Numbered from the stretch's first letter, positions 7,895-17,394 are shown. The stretch: DNA of 44,192 bases from Oscillospiraceae bacterium (GCA_018110905.1 JAGBAZ010000058.1:1-44192), one strand, 5' to 3'. Program-made: numbers and translations. The notes: generated by a model not told the origin, from the letters alone.

Positions 7895-10800
7895 CACCGC
7901 CTTTCACCTTTTCAAAAAATTTATCGTCGCTGAAAGATTCGTGCTCAACAAAAGGCGCGTCCTCGTTTCTTCTGCAAACTCCCTTGAATCTGCAAAAATC
8001 GCAAGGAGTTGAATTGCTTTTGCGGTAAGGCAAAGCGGCAATTTTTCCTTCGGAAAGCTCTTTTGCCATTTTGATGAGCAGTGAATCTATGTGGTTTTTT
8101 ATTATTCCGAATTCCGCAAGGCTTGCAACGGAGGTAAAACTTCCGTCCCGGCGCTGTTTAACAGGGATATAGAAGCCGGAAAGCCCTGGTTCCATTGCGT
8201 TGAGCACCGCTTCGTCATCAAGAAGAAGCCCGTTCATGCAAAAACTCCGCCTTGTTGCGTCGTTTTTCTTTTCGGGACTGTCGTTACGGTCAATTTTGAG
8301 CACGCTGTTTTTTGCCGGCATATAAAGCACGCCGGAAGGCACTGTTCCAGAAAGCTTGCCCTTTCCGCCCTGCTGGATCGAGAAAAGATAAACAAGCATC
8401 TGCATGTTTATTCCGTAGTAAACGTCGCAAAGTGCAAAATCTTTTGAACCGGTTTTATAGTCAACAACTCTTACGTAACGTTTTCCGTCCCGGTCGAGCA
8501 CGTCGATTCGGTCAATGGTTCCTTCAACAATGATTTCTTTTCCGTCAGGGGTTTCAAGGCGGTAAAAACCAACCTGCTTTCCGCCAAGAGGCTCTTCATA
8601 GGAATAGGGAACAAACTCCGAATCAAAAAATTCCTCTCCAAGGCGTTTCAGAAGCTTTACAATAAAGCTTGCCGTGCGGCGGTAAAGATACATAAAACGG
8701 GAAGTTTTTCCTTTTTCGCTTCCCATAACGCTGTCGAGATATTCCTTGAGCACGGCGTTTACCTCAAAGCGGAGCTCCTCATCGGAAAGTTTGGAAATTC
8801 CGCTTCCGCCAAACTTGGGAACAAGCACCTGGAGAACGTGGTGGATAAGAGTTCCGGCGGAAAGCGGAGAAAGTTCGGCTTTCTGTCGTTCTTTGAGCAT
8901 AAGGCCGGATTTAAGGAAATACGAAAAAGGACACTGACCGAAAGTATCAAGCTTTGTCGGGGAAAAACGGAAGTTTTCGCCGAAAACTTTTTCGGCATTA
9001 TCTCCGTTTTCCAAAGCAAAGTTTTCCGCTTTGACTGATTTTCCAAGCTTTTGAGCACGGGCGGACCAAAAGTCCTTTTCGGAAAAATATTTTTTAAGTG
9101 CTTCGGAACTTTCTGTGGAAATTTTGCCGAGGGAAGCAAGGTGTTCAAAGGCAAAACTTTCGCTGCAAAGCCAAAAATCCTCGCGAAAATCCTCGGTGGA
9201 TTCTTCGGGGAGAACATTCACCGAATCTTTAAGGCGGCTTATGAGCACGGAAGGGCTTTGTTCCGCAGAGGAAATATCATATTTATAATAAGACGCAAAA
9301 ACCTTTTCGGAAGCGCTTGTAAAGGCGGTGTAAGCATACATTCTTTCGGAAAGGACTGCATCATTTTCGCCTTCGCCGAGTTCAAGGCCTTCCTCCGCCA
9401 TGATTTTTCGTTCCTCATCGGTAAAAAGAGAGTTGTTTTTGGGCGAGGCGGGGAAGATCCCATCGCAAAGTCCGATGATAAAAACGGCTTTTATATCCGA
9501 AGGGCGGATCCTGTCGGCGGTTCCTGCGGAAACACAGTCAAGAGTGTGCGGAAGAACGCCGATTTTTGCTTCGGAAATGGTAAGTTCAAAAAGTCTGCTC
9601 ATGGTGGCGGAATCAAGATATGTTTCGCCAAGGGCGGAAGAAAATTTATCAAGGGCGGAAACGGTGTAGTTCCAGAAGGCATCAAGATTTTCGGCGGCAG
9701 AAATTTCTCCCGCTTCATAAAATTCGTCATAAAGACGGCGTAGGCCTTCGGCAACTTCGCAGTCGCAAAGGAAATCATAAAAAGCTTCCGCAAATTTTTT
9801 TCCGTTTGCTCCGGAAATGTTTCGGCGGAGTTTTTCAAGCGGTACGATGATTTTTTCTCTTAAAAGATTGAGCTTTTCAAGCTTTTCGCCATCTTCCGGT
9901 TTGAGTTCACGGAAGCCATCCGGGCTTCCGGTAAATTCTTCAAGAAAAAGTCCGCCCCTGATGTTCCAGACAAAACAGTAATTTTCAAATTCCGAGGCAT
10001 CTTCTGCGGAAACCGGCAGAATTCCGGTTTTCAAAAGGCGAAGTATATCCGCAGCGGCAAAATTTTCGCGGACAGCCGAAAGGGCCGCGGAAATAAAAGC
10101 GGAAAGGGGATGGGCGGAAAGTTCGGCAGCTTTGTCCATATAAAGCGGTATGCCTGCCCTTTTAAAAGCCGCAGGAAGAGCGTGTTCATAAGGGGAAAGG
10201 TCCCTTGCAATAATAGCCATGTCGCGCCAGCGATAGCCAAGTTCTTCCGCAAGACTGCGGACCATTACCGCAACAAAATCAGCCTCATTATAAGGATCGG
10301 AGGCTTTTATAAGGCGCACTTCGCCGCTGTTTTTTCCTTTCGGATAAGGCAAACGAAGAAAATTTTCTTCGATATCGATAATGGATTCCGGGCGGGTGTC
10401 GTTTTCGTTTTCAGCAAAAACAGGGGTCCGGATCGCCGCGCCGGCTTCCTTTGCAAGTTTTTCAAGGCGTCCGGCAGTGCGCTGGGTCTTTGAAAAAAGT
10501 CCTGTGCCTCCGGTGCGGTCATAAACGGAATCACAGCAAAGGCTTATTTCAACATGGGGCGACTGTTCAAAAATGCTTTGCAGCATTTTATATTCGCTTC
10601 CGGTAAAACCGGTGAAGTTATCTATAAAAACGGCCTTTTCGCTGAAAAAATCGTTTTCGGAAAGAATATCGCAGGCGCGTTTGATATCCGTAAGCGGATC
10701 AAGATAGCTTTTTTCCACCATTGCGTTATAAAGTTCGAAAATTGTGGAAAGATCAGCCGCCTTTTCGCCAAGGGTGCCGCCTTTTTCGGCAATGGCACCG

Positions 10801-11195
10801 AGTTCTTTGGCGGAAATTCCGGAGTTTTTAAGCTCGGTATCGGCGGAAACAAGTTTTTTGATAAAAGGAGCGCCGTGGATGTTCTTTTTAAAATAGCAAA
10901 GCTGATCTTCACAGGCGGAAAGAGCCGCACCCATAAGGAGCAGCTTTGTCGTATCGTCGGTATATTCTCCGGCAATTCCTCCGAATTTGCGGAAAATACT
11001 GTTGCAAAGGCGGGAAAAGCTCAGGACTTCAACATTTTTTGCCTTTTCCGGACCAAGAAATTCATCAAGAAGTTTTTCACTTTCGAAAGAAAACTGTTCC
11101 GGAACAATAAGATAAGAAGATTTTTCCAAAGCTATCTGTTCGTAAAGAACTTTTCGCCGTGCTTCTTCGTTTGTTCCGATTATGAATCGAAGCAT
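7881..11195 (-). CDS. addB: ATP-dependent helicase/nuclease subunit B
   Basis: AddB, the second nuclease and Chi-scanning subunit of AddAB, 1104 residues. Family signatures are LIVPEQFSFESE and VEVLSFSRL near the N terminus, FSPTKLDTFGQCPFSYF, the nuclease motif VRVVDYKTGSKDF, and a C-terminal CDFCRFKGVC. The Cys in FGQCPF plus the three in CDFCRFKGVC are the four ligands expected for the 4Fe-4S cluster. The N terminus begins MLRFIIGTNEEARRKVLYEQ, where many AddB proteins have a Walker A loop (GxxGSGKT); that loop is absent. The gene starts the addBA operon, with AAAGGCGG ahead of the ATG. Confidence 0.96.
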   Translation of the reverse strand: MLRFIIGTNEEARRKVLYEQIALEKSSYLIVPEQFSFESEKLLDEFLGPEKAKNVEVLSFSRLCNSIFRKFGGIAGEYTDDTTKLLLMGAALSACEDQLCYFKKNIHGAPFIKKLVSADTELKNSGISAKELGAIAEKGGTLGEKAADLSTIFELYNAMVEKSYLDPLTDIKRACDILSENDFFSEKAVFIDNFTGFTGSEYKMLQSIFEQSPHVEISLCCDSVYDRTGGTGLFSKTQRTAGRLEKLAKEAGAAIRTPVFAENENDTRPESIIDIEENFLRLPYPKGKNSGEVRLIKASDPYNEADFVAVMVRSLAEELGYRWRDMAIIARDLSPYEHALPAAFKRAGIPLYMDKAAELSAHPLSAFISAALSAVRENFAAADILRLLKTGILPVSAEDASEFENYCFVWNIRGGLFLEEFTGSPDGFRELKPEDGEKLEKLNLLREKIIVPLEKLRRNISGANGKKFAEAFYDFLCDCEVAEGLRRLYDEFYEAGEISAAENLDAFWNYTVSALDKFSSALGETYLDSATMSRLFELTISEAKIGVLPHTLDCVSAGTADRIRPSDIKAVFIIGLCDGIFPASPKNNSLFTDEERKIMAEEGLELGEGENDAVLSERMYAYTAFTSASEKVFASYYKYDISSAEQSPSVLISRLKDSVNVLPEESTEDFREDFWLCSESFAFEHLASLGKISTESSEALKKYFSEKDFWSARAQKLGKSVKAENFALENGDNAEKVFGENFRFSPTKLDTFGQCPFSYFLKSGLMLKERQKAELSPLSAGTLIHHVLQVLVPKFGGSGISKLSDEELRFEVNAVLKEYLDSVMGSEKGKTSRFMYLYRRTASFIVKLLKRLGEEFFDSEFVPYSYEEPLGGKQVGFYRLETPDGKEIIVEGTIDRIDVLDRDGKRYVRVVDYKTGSKDFALCDVYYGINMQMLVYLFSIQQGGKGKLSGTVPSGVLYMPAKNSVLKIDRNDSPEKKNDATRRSFCMNGLLLDDEAVLNAMEPGLSGFYIPVKQRRDGSFTSVASLAEFGIIKNHIDSLLIKMAKELSEGKIAALPYRKSNSTPCDFCRFKGVCRRNEDAPFVEHESFSDDKFFEKVKGGDELG

Positions 11196-11283
11196 TTCTT
11201 TTTCCGCCGCCTTTCAAAAAACCGTATATAAAAATATAATATCATATTTAATAAAAAATGTGTAGTAAAAAAACGCACCAAAA

Positions 11284-11318
11284 AAAGAAGCGCTTTAAAA
11301 ACCAAAGCGCTTCTTTTA
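11284..11318 (-). terminator. Terminator after the class A PBP gene
   Basis: Stem AGAAGCGCTTT / AAAGCGCTTCT at 11286-11313. On the minus strand it runs into TTTTTTGG. It separates the penicillin-binding protein gene from addBA. Confidence 0.9.
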
Positions 11319-11327
11319 AAAATATTT

Positions 11328-13529
11328 TTATTCAATTATTACTCCGGGATTTTCATCGTCATCGCCGTCAGTGATCCAGATTCCGTTGGAATCGCCGTAA
11401 CATCTGGTGCAGTTTCCGGGAAGATGATTTTTCTTGTACCATCCGGTGGCGGTTTCGGCACAGGCGGAACCCGCAAGGTCGCCGGAAGCTGTACAGTAGG
11501 TTGCGGAAACAACGTTGGTGCTTTCGGGGAATTTAACGCTGGGGTCTTCGCCGACCATTACCTGTTTCATAATTGCCTGCCAGATTACCGGGGTGGGATA
11601 GGGGCCATATTTTATCTCTTTCATTCCTTCGGCATATCCAAGCCACACAACACCAAGATACTGGGGAGTCATTCCGACGAACCAAAGGTCGGTGTTATCG
11701 GAAGCGGAACCGGTTTTTCCCGCAACGGTGAAACCGGGAATAGCTGCGGCGGTACCGGTACCTCTCGGGCCGTAAACAACTCTCTGGCAGAGTTTGTTGA
11801 GAATGGTTGCGGTTTCTGCGGAAATAACGCGTTCCGGAGCGGTGTTTGCGTTAAGAATGACCGCACCTTCGCTGTCAAGAACTTTTGTATAGGAATGGGG
11901 CTCGATATAAAGTCCGCCGTTGCCTATCATCTGATAAGCTCCCGCAAGTTCAAGGGGAGTAACGCCTTCCGTAAAGGAACCGAGAGCCATCGGTGCAACG
12001 GCAACGTCATTGTTGGGGCCGCTGTCTATAAGAGTGGAAATGTGAAGTTTCTGGGTAAGAAAATCGAAAACCGTTCTCGGGGTAAGAAGGGTAACAAGTT
12101 TTACCGGAATGGTGTTTATTGAACGCTGAACAGCAACATCAACCGGAACGTCGCCCATATATCCTGCGTAATAGTTTACCGGCCAGTCCGCTTTGAAAGT
12201 GGTGCTTCCCACGGTTTCACCGGCTTTATAGATCGGTTCGTCGGTGATAACGGTGGAAAAAGTTATAAGGTCATTTTCAATGGCAAGTGCATATGAGGAA
12301 ATGGGTTTTATGGTGGAACCGATGTGCCTTTTTCCGCTTGCGGCAATGTTGAAAAGACGGGAACCGGTTTTTTCTCCCTTGCCACCAACAATGGCAACAA
12401 CTTCGCCGTCATAATTAAGAATTACAAAAGCGGAATCGGGCTGGGTGGAGTTGTAAACTTTGGGGAAACCGTCCGGATTTTCGTAATAATCTTCAACAAT
12501 GTTCTGAATGCGGTTATCAACGGTGGCGTAAATTCTGTAACCGCCGTTATAAAGATTATAGGAAGCGGTTTCCTTATCCCAGCCGTATTCGTCCATAAGG
12601 TCGCTGATAACGTCATCGATAACGTAATCGATGAACCAGGAAGTATATTTGCTGGATTCTCTTCCGGTGACCTGGCCTTTGGAAGTTACGATATCAACTT
12701 CGCAGAGAGCATTGTATTCGGCTTCGGAAATATATTTGTTTTCAAGCATTTCGCCGTAAATATATTCGCGGCGTTCCTTGTTGTTTTCCGGGTGGCCGAA
12801 AGGCTCAAAAATACTGGGGTTGTTGGTGATTGCAATAAGACCCGCGCATTCCGGAAGGGTAAGTTCCGAAATATCCTTGTCAAAATACATGTTTGCCGCA
12901 GCCTGAACACCCTTGGTGTTATATCCCAAAGCGATTACGTTAAGATATGCTTCAAGGATCTGCTGTTTGGAATATTGTTTTTCAAGGGCAAGGGCATTGA
13001 AAATTTCTTTTACCTTACGGTCTATTCGAACCTCGTCCGCACCGGTAACGTTTTTGATAAGCTGCTGGGTAATGGTGGAACCGCCGCCGCTGTCACCACC
13101 GGTAAGGAAGCTGAGAGTTGCCTGAATGGTACGGGCAAAGTCAACGCCCTGGTGCTGCCAGAAACGCTTGTCTTCCGCCGCAACAACGGTGTCGATAAGA
13201 TAATCCGGGAACTGGTCATAATCCGCCCAGATAAGCTTGCCGCTTTCACCGTAAAGCTTGGTGTCTTCAACGTAAACTCCGGTGTCGGAATCTTTGGTGT
13301 AAATTATTGTTGTGTAACTGAGTTCAAGCTGGTCAAGGTCAACAACTTCCGCGTCGTCAACCATTCCGAGAATGACTGTTGCAAGAACACATCCTATGAT
13401 GCAGCCGCTTATAATGATAACAGAAAAAACTGTTACAAAAGCTCTTGCGAAAAAGCGGAAAAACCCTTTGATTATTTTAAGCCAAAGCGGTGTTTCCTTC
13501 GGCTGACCGCTGTTCTTTTTAGATGGCAT
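11328..13529 (-). CDS. Class A penicillin-binding protein (PBP1A family)
   Basis: A bifunctional peptidoglycan synthase of 733 residues that polymerises lipid II and crosslinks the glycan strands outside the membrane. It has a short basic cytoplasmic N terminus, one membrane helix (about residues 28-55), a GT51 glycosyltransferase domain with VAAEDKRFWQHQGVD, GGGSTITQQLIKN and LEAYLNVIALG, and a transpeptidase domain with the active-site tetrad GSTIKP (SxxK), SINT (SxN) and KTGSA (KTG). The C-terminal tail has four cysteines, including CTRCYG, and an acidic end. A GGAGG site lies nine bases before the ATG. The upstream region holds tandem TATAAT boxes and a palindrome. Confidence 0.93.
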   Translation of the reverse strand: MPSKKNSGQPKETPLWLKIIKGFFRFFARAFVTVFSVIIISGCIIGCVLATVILGMVDDAEVVDLDQLELSYTTIIYTKDSDTGVYVEDTKLYGESGKLIWADYDQFPDYLIDTVVAAEDKRFWQHQGVDFARTIQATLSFLTGGDSGGGSTITQQLIKNVTGADEVRIDRKVKEIFNALALEKQYSKQQILEAYLNVIALGYNTKGVQAAANMYFDKDISELTLPECAGLIAITNNPSIFEPFGHPENNKERREYIYGEMLENKYISEAEYNALCEVDIVTSKGQVTGRESSKYTSWFIDYVIDDVISDLMDEYGWDKETASYNLYNGGYRIYATVDNRIQNIVEDYYENPDGFPKVYNSTQPDSAFVILNYDGEVVAIVGGKGEKTGSRLFNIAASGKRHIGSTIKPISSYALAIENDLITFSTVITDEPIYKAGETVGSTTFKADWPVNYYAGYMGDVPVDVAVQRSINTIPVKLVTLLTPRTVFDFLTQKLHISTLIDSGPNNDVAVAPMALGSFTEGVTPLELAGAYQMIGNGGLYIEPHSYTKVLDSEGAVILNANTAPERVISAETATILNKLCQRVVYGPRGTGTAAAIPGFTVAGKTGSASDNTDLWFVGMTPQYLGVVWLGYAEGMKEIKYGPYPTPVIWQAIMKQVMVGEDPSVKFPESTNVVSATYCTASGDLAGSACAETATGWYKKNHLPGNCTRCYGDSNGIWITDGDDDENPGVIIE

Positions 13530-13580
13530 TTATCTGTCCTCCTTTTTGTGGAGAATACCTCTCTGCTGAAGAGAGCTTTT

Positions 13581-13615
13581 ATTATATTATACCTCACCAA
13601 ATGATTATTTGGTGA
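13581..13615 (-). promoter_or_regulatory. PBP promoter region with 9-bp inverted repeat
   Basis: On the minus strand two overlapping TATAAT boxes lie at 13591-13586 and 13586-13581. Immediately upstream is a perfect inverted repeat, TCACCAAAT-GATT-ATTTGGTGA (13594-13615), which covers the -35 zone, where no good -35 hexamer is present. The arrangement suggests a regulator binding site that either activates or represses the PBP gene. It could also serve the divergent gene at 13667. Confidence 0.5.
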
Positions 13616-13666
13616 ACAACCTGTTAAAAATACAGATTGGAATAAATCCGGAAAGGGGTTTTTGAT

Positions 13667-14005
13667 ATGGAACACAGCTTTGCGGCGGCGGTTGCTGCTC
13701 TTTTGCTTACCGGAACAATCGTAACCGGTTTTTTCGCTTTGGAAGATTATTTCGGCAAAGAGGAAAAACCGATTTCTTCGGAAACAGAAGCTTCTGTTTC
13801 CGAAGAAAGCAAACCGGAAAAAGTCGTTCTTGGAATTTTTGAAGAAAAGCTTGCGCTTTTCGCGGGCGAAAGCCCCTATCCGAATATAGTATATGATTTT
13901 TTTGTGCGGAATCTTCCGCCGGAAGACCGGGAACGCCTTTCGGAAGGGATTTTGGTTTCCTCCCAAAGTGAACTGGAATCTCTTCTGGAAGATTTTATGT
14001 CATAG
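13667..14005 (+). CDS. BofC C-terminal-like small membrane-anchored protein
   Basis: A 112-residue protein with an N-terminal membrane helix (FAAAVAALLLTGTIVTGFFA), a Ser/Glu/Lys-rich linker, and a C-terminal domain reading GIFEEKLALFAG, then LPPEDRERLSEGI and ELESLLEDF. This closing pattern (xVAVFxG ... LPxxDRxxLxxGI ... LxxLLEDF) matches small Clostridial proteins assigned to the BofC C-terminal domain, which in Bacillus regulates the sigma-K checkpoint protease. The assignment is from memory of the pattern only. It is probably extracytoplasmic. The gene is divergent from the PBP gene and convergent with rpoD. Confidence 0.6.
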   Translation: MEHSFAAAVAALLLTGTIVTGFFALEDYFGKEEKPISSETEASVSEESKPEKVVLGIFEEKLALFAGESPYPNIVYDFFVRNLPPEDRERLSEGILVSSQSELESLLEDFMS

Positions 14006-14020
14006 TTTTCACAAAAAACC

Positions 14021-14047
14021 GCAGGAGCGGATATCATTCGCCCGAAA
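14021..14047 (+). repeat. REP-like palindrome at the 3' end of rpoD
   Basis: GCAG followed by GAGCGGATATCATTCGCCCG, a diverged copy of the GTAG-GGGCGGATATYATCCGCCC repeat found inside the RAYT genes. Read on the minus strand it starts eight bases after the rpoD stop. Its end merges into CCGC-TCCT-GCGG-TTTTTT, so the element appears to provide the rpoD terminator. Confidence 0.7.
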
Positions 14048-14054
14048 AGATTTA

Positions 14055-15152
14055 TCAGTCAATAAAATCCTTGAGCTTTTTGCTTCTGCTTGGGTGGCGG
14101 AGTTTGCGGAGAGCCTTTGCTTCGATCTGGCGGATACGTTCACGGGTTACGTTGAATTCCTTGCCGACTTCTTCAAGGGTTCTGGGGCGTCCGTCATCAA
14201 GACCGAAACGAAGACGGAGAACTTTTTCTTCTCTGGGGGTAAGAGTTTTAAGAACGTCAGCAAGCTGTTCTTTAAGAAGAGTGTGGGAAGCTGCGTCTGC
14301 CGGTGCCGGTGCGTCATCATCGGGAATAAAATCGCCAAGGTGGCTGTCTTCCTCTTCACCGATAGGTGTTTCAAGAGAAACGGGTTCCTGAGCAACTCTC
14401 ATGATTTCGCGGACTTTGTCGGTGGGCATATCAAGCTCTGCGGCAATTTCTTCGGCGGTGGGTTCGTGGCCGTTCTGGTGAAGGAGCTGGGAGCTTACTT
14501 TTTTGACTTTGTTGATGGTTTCGACCATGTGTACCGGAATACGAATGGTTCTTGCCTGGTCGGCAATGGCTCTGGTGATAGCCTGACGGATCCACCATGT
14601 TGCATAGGTGGAGAATTTGAAACCTTTGGTGTGGTCAAATTTTTCAACCGCTTTGATAAGGCCAAGGTTGCCTTCCTGGATAAGGTCAAGGAACTGCATT
14701 CCGCGTCCGACATAACGTTTTGCAATGGAAACAACAAGACGAAGGTTTGCTTCGGAAAGGCGTTTTCTTGCTTTTGCGGCAACTCCGGGTTCGCCGCTTG
14801 CCATCTGTTCGGCAAGTTCAACTTCCTCTTCGGGAGTAAGAAGCGGAACGCGGCCGATTTCTTTAAGATAAACTTTTACCGGGTCATCAATGTTGATGCC
14901 CTCGATAATGGTGCCGTCTTCATCGATGTTGTCGCCTTCGATATCGGAAAGGTCAAAATCAAGGTCTGCGGCGGCGGAAAAATCTTCGATTATCTCGATA
15001 TTGTTGCTTTCAAGAATATCATAAAGTTTGTCAACCTGCTCAACCTCAAAATCCATTTCCTCGATAAAATCGGTGATTTCCTTGGTTGTAAGTTTGCCTT
15101 TTGCTTTTCCGTTTTCAATAAGTTCGGAAAGAGTTGTTTTCTTTTCTGCCAT
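14055..15152 (-). CDS. rpoD: Primary RNA polymerase sigma factor (sigma-70/sigma-A)
   Basis: The housekeeping sigma factor, 365 residues, of the short Gram-positive SigA type. Region 1.1 at the N terminus, region 1.2 [20 protein letters not shown], region 2 with [20 protein letters not shown] then [20 protein letters not shown], region 3 VHMVETINK, and region 4 [20 protein letters not shown] plus the helix-turn-helix [14 protein letters not shown] are all intact. It is the last gene of dgt - RAYT - dnaG - rpoD, 84 bases after dnaG; that gap contains a REP palindrome. The conserved dnaG-rpoD pair is the macromolecular synthesis operon. Confidence 0.98.
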   Translation of the reverse strand: MAEKKTTLSELIENGKAKGKLTTKEITDFIEEMDFEVEQVDKLYDILESNNIEIIEDFSAAADLDFDLSDIEGDNIDEDGTIIEGINIDDPVKVYLKEIGRVPLLTPEEEVELAEQMASGEPGVAAKARKRLSEANLRLVVSIAKRYVGRGMQFLDLIQEGNLGLIKAVEKFDHTKGFKFSTYATWWIRQAITRAIADQARTIRIPVHMVETINKVKKVSSQLLHQNGHEPTAEEIAAELDMPTDKVREIMRVAQEPVSLETPIGEEEDSHLGDFIPDDDAPAPADAASHTLLKEQLADVLKTLTPREEKVLRLRFGLDDGRPRTLEEVGKEFNVTRERIRQIEAKALRKLRHPSRSKKLKDFID

Positions 15153-15206
15153 TTTAAAATTCCCCCTGAAAAAAATATCTATGTTGGTTTGTGGGTACAG
15201 TTTTGG

Positions 15207-15229
15207 TATGGGCGGATATTATCCGCCTG
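15207..15229 (+). repeat. REP palindrome between dnaG and rpoD
   Basis: GTAT followed by GGGCGGATATTATCCGCC, a near-exact copy of the RAYT-associated REP with the GTAG changed to GTAT. It sits in the 84-base dnaG-rpoD gap and can form a seven- to eight-pair hairpin in the transcript just after dnaG. Confidence 0.8.
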
Positions 15230-15236
15230 AAGTTTT

Positions 15237-16991
15237 TTATTTCTTCGCCTTTCGCATTTTGTCAATATAATCCGCAAGTTCCGCTCCGGAAAGTTCGCCG
15301 ATTTCCTTATCGGTTTTCTTTTCTTTAAGCCGAAGAATCGTTTTTGCCGCTTCGGCGGCATCCTCTGCGGAATATTGGTGCTCACGGGCAAGGTTTGCAA
15401 GCTTTGCCATAATTCCCTGCTGCTCAAGCGTAAAATCCTCACCGAAAAGCGTAAGAGATATTTCGGTTCCGGTGCTCAAAGTCCCGAGAAGTTTTCTGTA
15501 AAAGTTTCCGTAAAGCTCACAGACAAAATCTTCCGGCAAAACCTTTGTGCTCAGCGTGCTCAAAACTTCCGGGTGGCGCATAACTGCACCGAGAAGCCGT
15601 TCTTCCGCGGCCGCGGAAGCGGGATTTTTCAGTTTTTCCGGAACAGCGCCGCCGAAAGTTGCGCTCTGGGCGTTCTGCCCGAGAACGGTTCGATTGCCCT
15701 GGGCTCTTGCCCGGCGTTTTATTCTTGTCTGGACCTGGGTTAAAATGCCCTCTTTTGTGGTGCCGTAATCCCGGGCAAGCTTTGCCGCCCAGACCTCTCT
15801 TTCAAGCGGATTTTTCATATCCGCCAGAAGCCCGACTGCATCTTTAAGCGCGGAAATTTTTCCTTCCGGAGTTTCAGTATCATATTTTGCGCCGATTTTT
15901 GAAAGCTCATATTCCACCGAGCCGGCGCTTTGTTCAATAAGCTTTTTGAATCTTGTTCCGCCGAATTTTTTGATAAATTCGTCCGGGTCCTTCGCGCCCT
16001 GGATGGTAAGCACTTTTGAACGTATGCCGACTTCATCAAGAAGTCCGATGGCGCGTTTGGTTGCCTTCTGTCCCGCTTCGTCCGAATCGTAAGCAAGAAC
16101 CGCTTCCTCAACATAGGAGGAAGCAAGCCTGCATTGGTCGGAGGTAAGGGATGTTCCGAGGGAAGCAACCGCTTCGGTAAAACCCGCCTGGTGCATGGCG
16201 ATAACGTCCATATATCCTTCGCAAAGGATAAGCCGCTCGAGCTTTTGCTTCTTTGCAAAATTAAGGGCGAAAAGATTTTTTGTTTTCTTGAAAACCGGAG
16301 TATCCGGGGAGTTATAATATTTCGGACCGTCGCCGCTCATTTTTCTTCCGCCGAAGCCGATTACATTTCCGCGCAGATCAATAATGGGGAACATTACTCT
16401 GTCACGGAAAACGTCGTAATATCTTCCGCTTTTTTCGCTTTTGCGGGAAAGCTGGGCCGCAACCATGTCCTCATAGCGGTAGCCTTTTGATGCAAGAAGA
16501 TCGGTGAGCCTTGTCCAATCGTTCGGCGCATAGCCGAGCCCGAAATGTTTTATGGTCTTTGGCTCAAGTCCACGCCCGAGAAGATAATCAAGGGCGGCTT
16601 TGCCGTTTGGTTTTGTGAGTTCGGAAAAATAAAAACGGGCGGCTTCCCGGTTCATTTCAAGGATCTTTGTTTTTAAAAGCGCGGTTTTATCTTCCGCCGC
16701 ATCTTCCGGAACGTTCATTCCCGCCCTTTGGGCAAGGAATTTTATGGCTTCGACATATTCGAGATTTTCGATCCTGCGGATAAAACCGATAACATCGCCG
16801 CCGGCACCGCAGCCGAAACAATAAAAAGACTGGCTTTCCGGATAAACGGTGAAAGAACCGGTTTTTTCGGAATGGAAAGGGCAGAGCCCGGTGGAAATTC
16901 TTCCGCGTTTGCGAAGCTGAACGTAGCTCGAAACAACGGATTCGATATCGCAGTTCATTTTAAGTTCTTCAATAAAACTCTGGGGAATCAT
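15237..16991 (-). CDS. dnaG: DNA primase
   Basis: Makes RNA primers for replication. The 584-residue product has the N-terminal zinc-binding domain (CPFHSEKTGSFTVYP ... YCFGCG, a CHC2 finger), the RNA polymerase core with FRDRVMFPI and VIGFGGRKM, a Toprim domain with ILCEGYMDVIAM and AYDSDEAGQKA, and a C-terminal helicase-binding region. ATG at 16991 is chosen because GGAGG lies seven bases before it and MIPQSFIEELK is the usual start. An in-frame ATG at 17054 would run through the end of the RAYT copy. The native upstream neighbour is dgt; a RAYT pseudogene now separates them. Confidence 0.97.
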   Translation of the reverse strand: MIPQSFIEELKMNCDIESVVSSYVQLRKRGRISTGLCPFHSEKTGSFTVYPESQSFYCFGCGAGGDVIGFIRRIENLEYVEAIKFLAQRAGMNVPEDAAEDKTALLKTKILEMNREAARFYFSELTKPNGKAALDYLLGRGLEPKTIKHFGLGYAPNDWTRLTDLLASKGYRYEDMVAAQLSRKSEKSGRYYDVFRDRVMFPIIDLRGNVIGFGGRKMSGDGPKYYNSPDTPVFKKTKNLFALNFAKKQKLERLILCEGYMDVIAMHQAGFTEAVASLGTSLTSDQCRLASSYVEEAVLAYDSDEAGQKATKRAIGLLDEVGIRSKVLTIQGAKDPDEFIKKFGGTRFKKLIEQSAGSVEYELSKIGAKYDTETPEGKISALKDAVGLLADMKNPLEREVWAAKLARDYGTTKEGILTQVQTRIKRRARAQGNRTVLGQNAQSATFGGAVPEKLKNPASAAAEERLLGAVMRHPEVLSTLSTKVLPEDFVCELYGNFYRKLLGTLSTGTEISLTLFGEDFTLEQQGIMAKLANLAREHQYSAEDAAEAAKTILRLKEKKTDKEIGELSGAELADYIDKMRKAKK

Positions 16992-17212
16992 GGGCTTGCC
17001 TCCTTTCTTTGTAATAGCTCCCCTTGAGGGGGATTTAATCAGTAAAAAGTTCATCTTCCTCCCATTTCATGGGATTTTCGGAGATGTACTTTGAAATTTC
17101 GTCATAAGCCGCCCGATTGCGGATTATTTCGTCGTAAAAAGATTTTTGCCAGATGGACTTTTCGCATTTTTTCGATGCAAAGCGTTTCATTTGTCCGATA
17201 ATGCGAGAAAGT

Positions 17213-17236
17213 GTAGGGGCGGATATCATCCGCCCG
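17213..17236 (+). repeat. REP palindrome inside RAYT copy 1 (inner, plus orientation)
   Basis: GTAG followed by GGGCGGATATCATCCGCCC. On the coding (minus) strand it reads in inverse orientation and encodes NGRMISAPT. It pairs with the opposite-facing copy at 17395-17418. Confidence 0.85.
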
Positions 17237-17394
17237 TTTTCTTTGGATGTTATCGCAATAATCAGGTGAACGTGATTGGGCATAATGCAATATCTGTCAA
17301 CAAAAACGCCGGCATAATGTTCGGATATCTTTTCGATGGATTCTTTAACAAATTTTCCTTATTCGGATAAAAATGAATCGGTATCATTGTTTTT

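Noticed and set aside
14021..15229. REP palindromes as ordinary terminators or operators only
   Set aside because: The GTAG-like foot and identity to the sequences inside the RAYT genes favour REPs, though secondary use as a terminator is likely for the rpoD copy.
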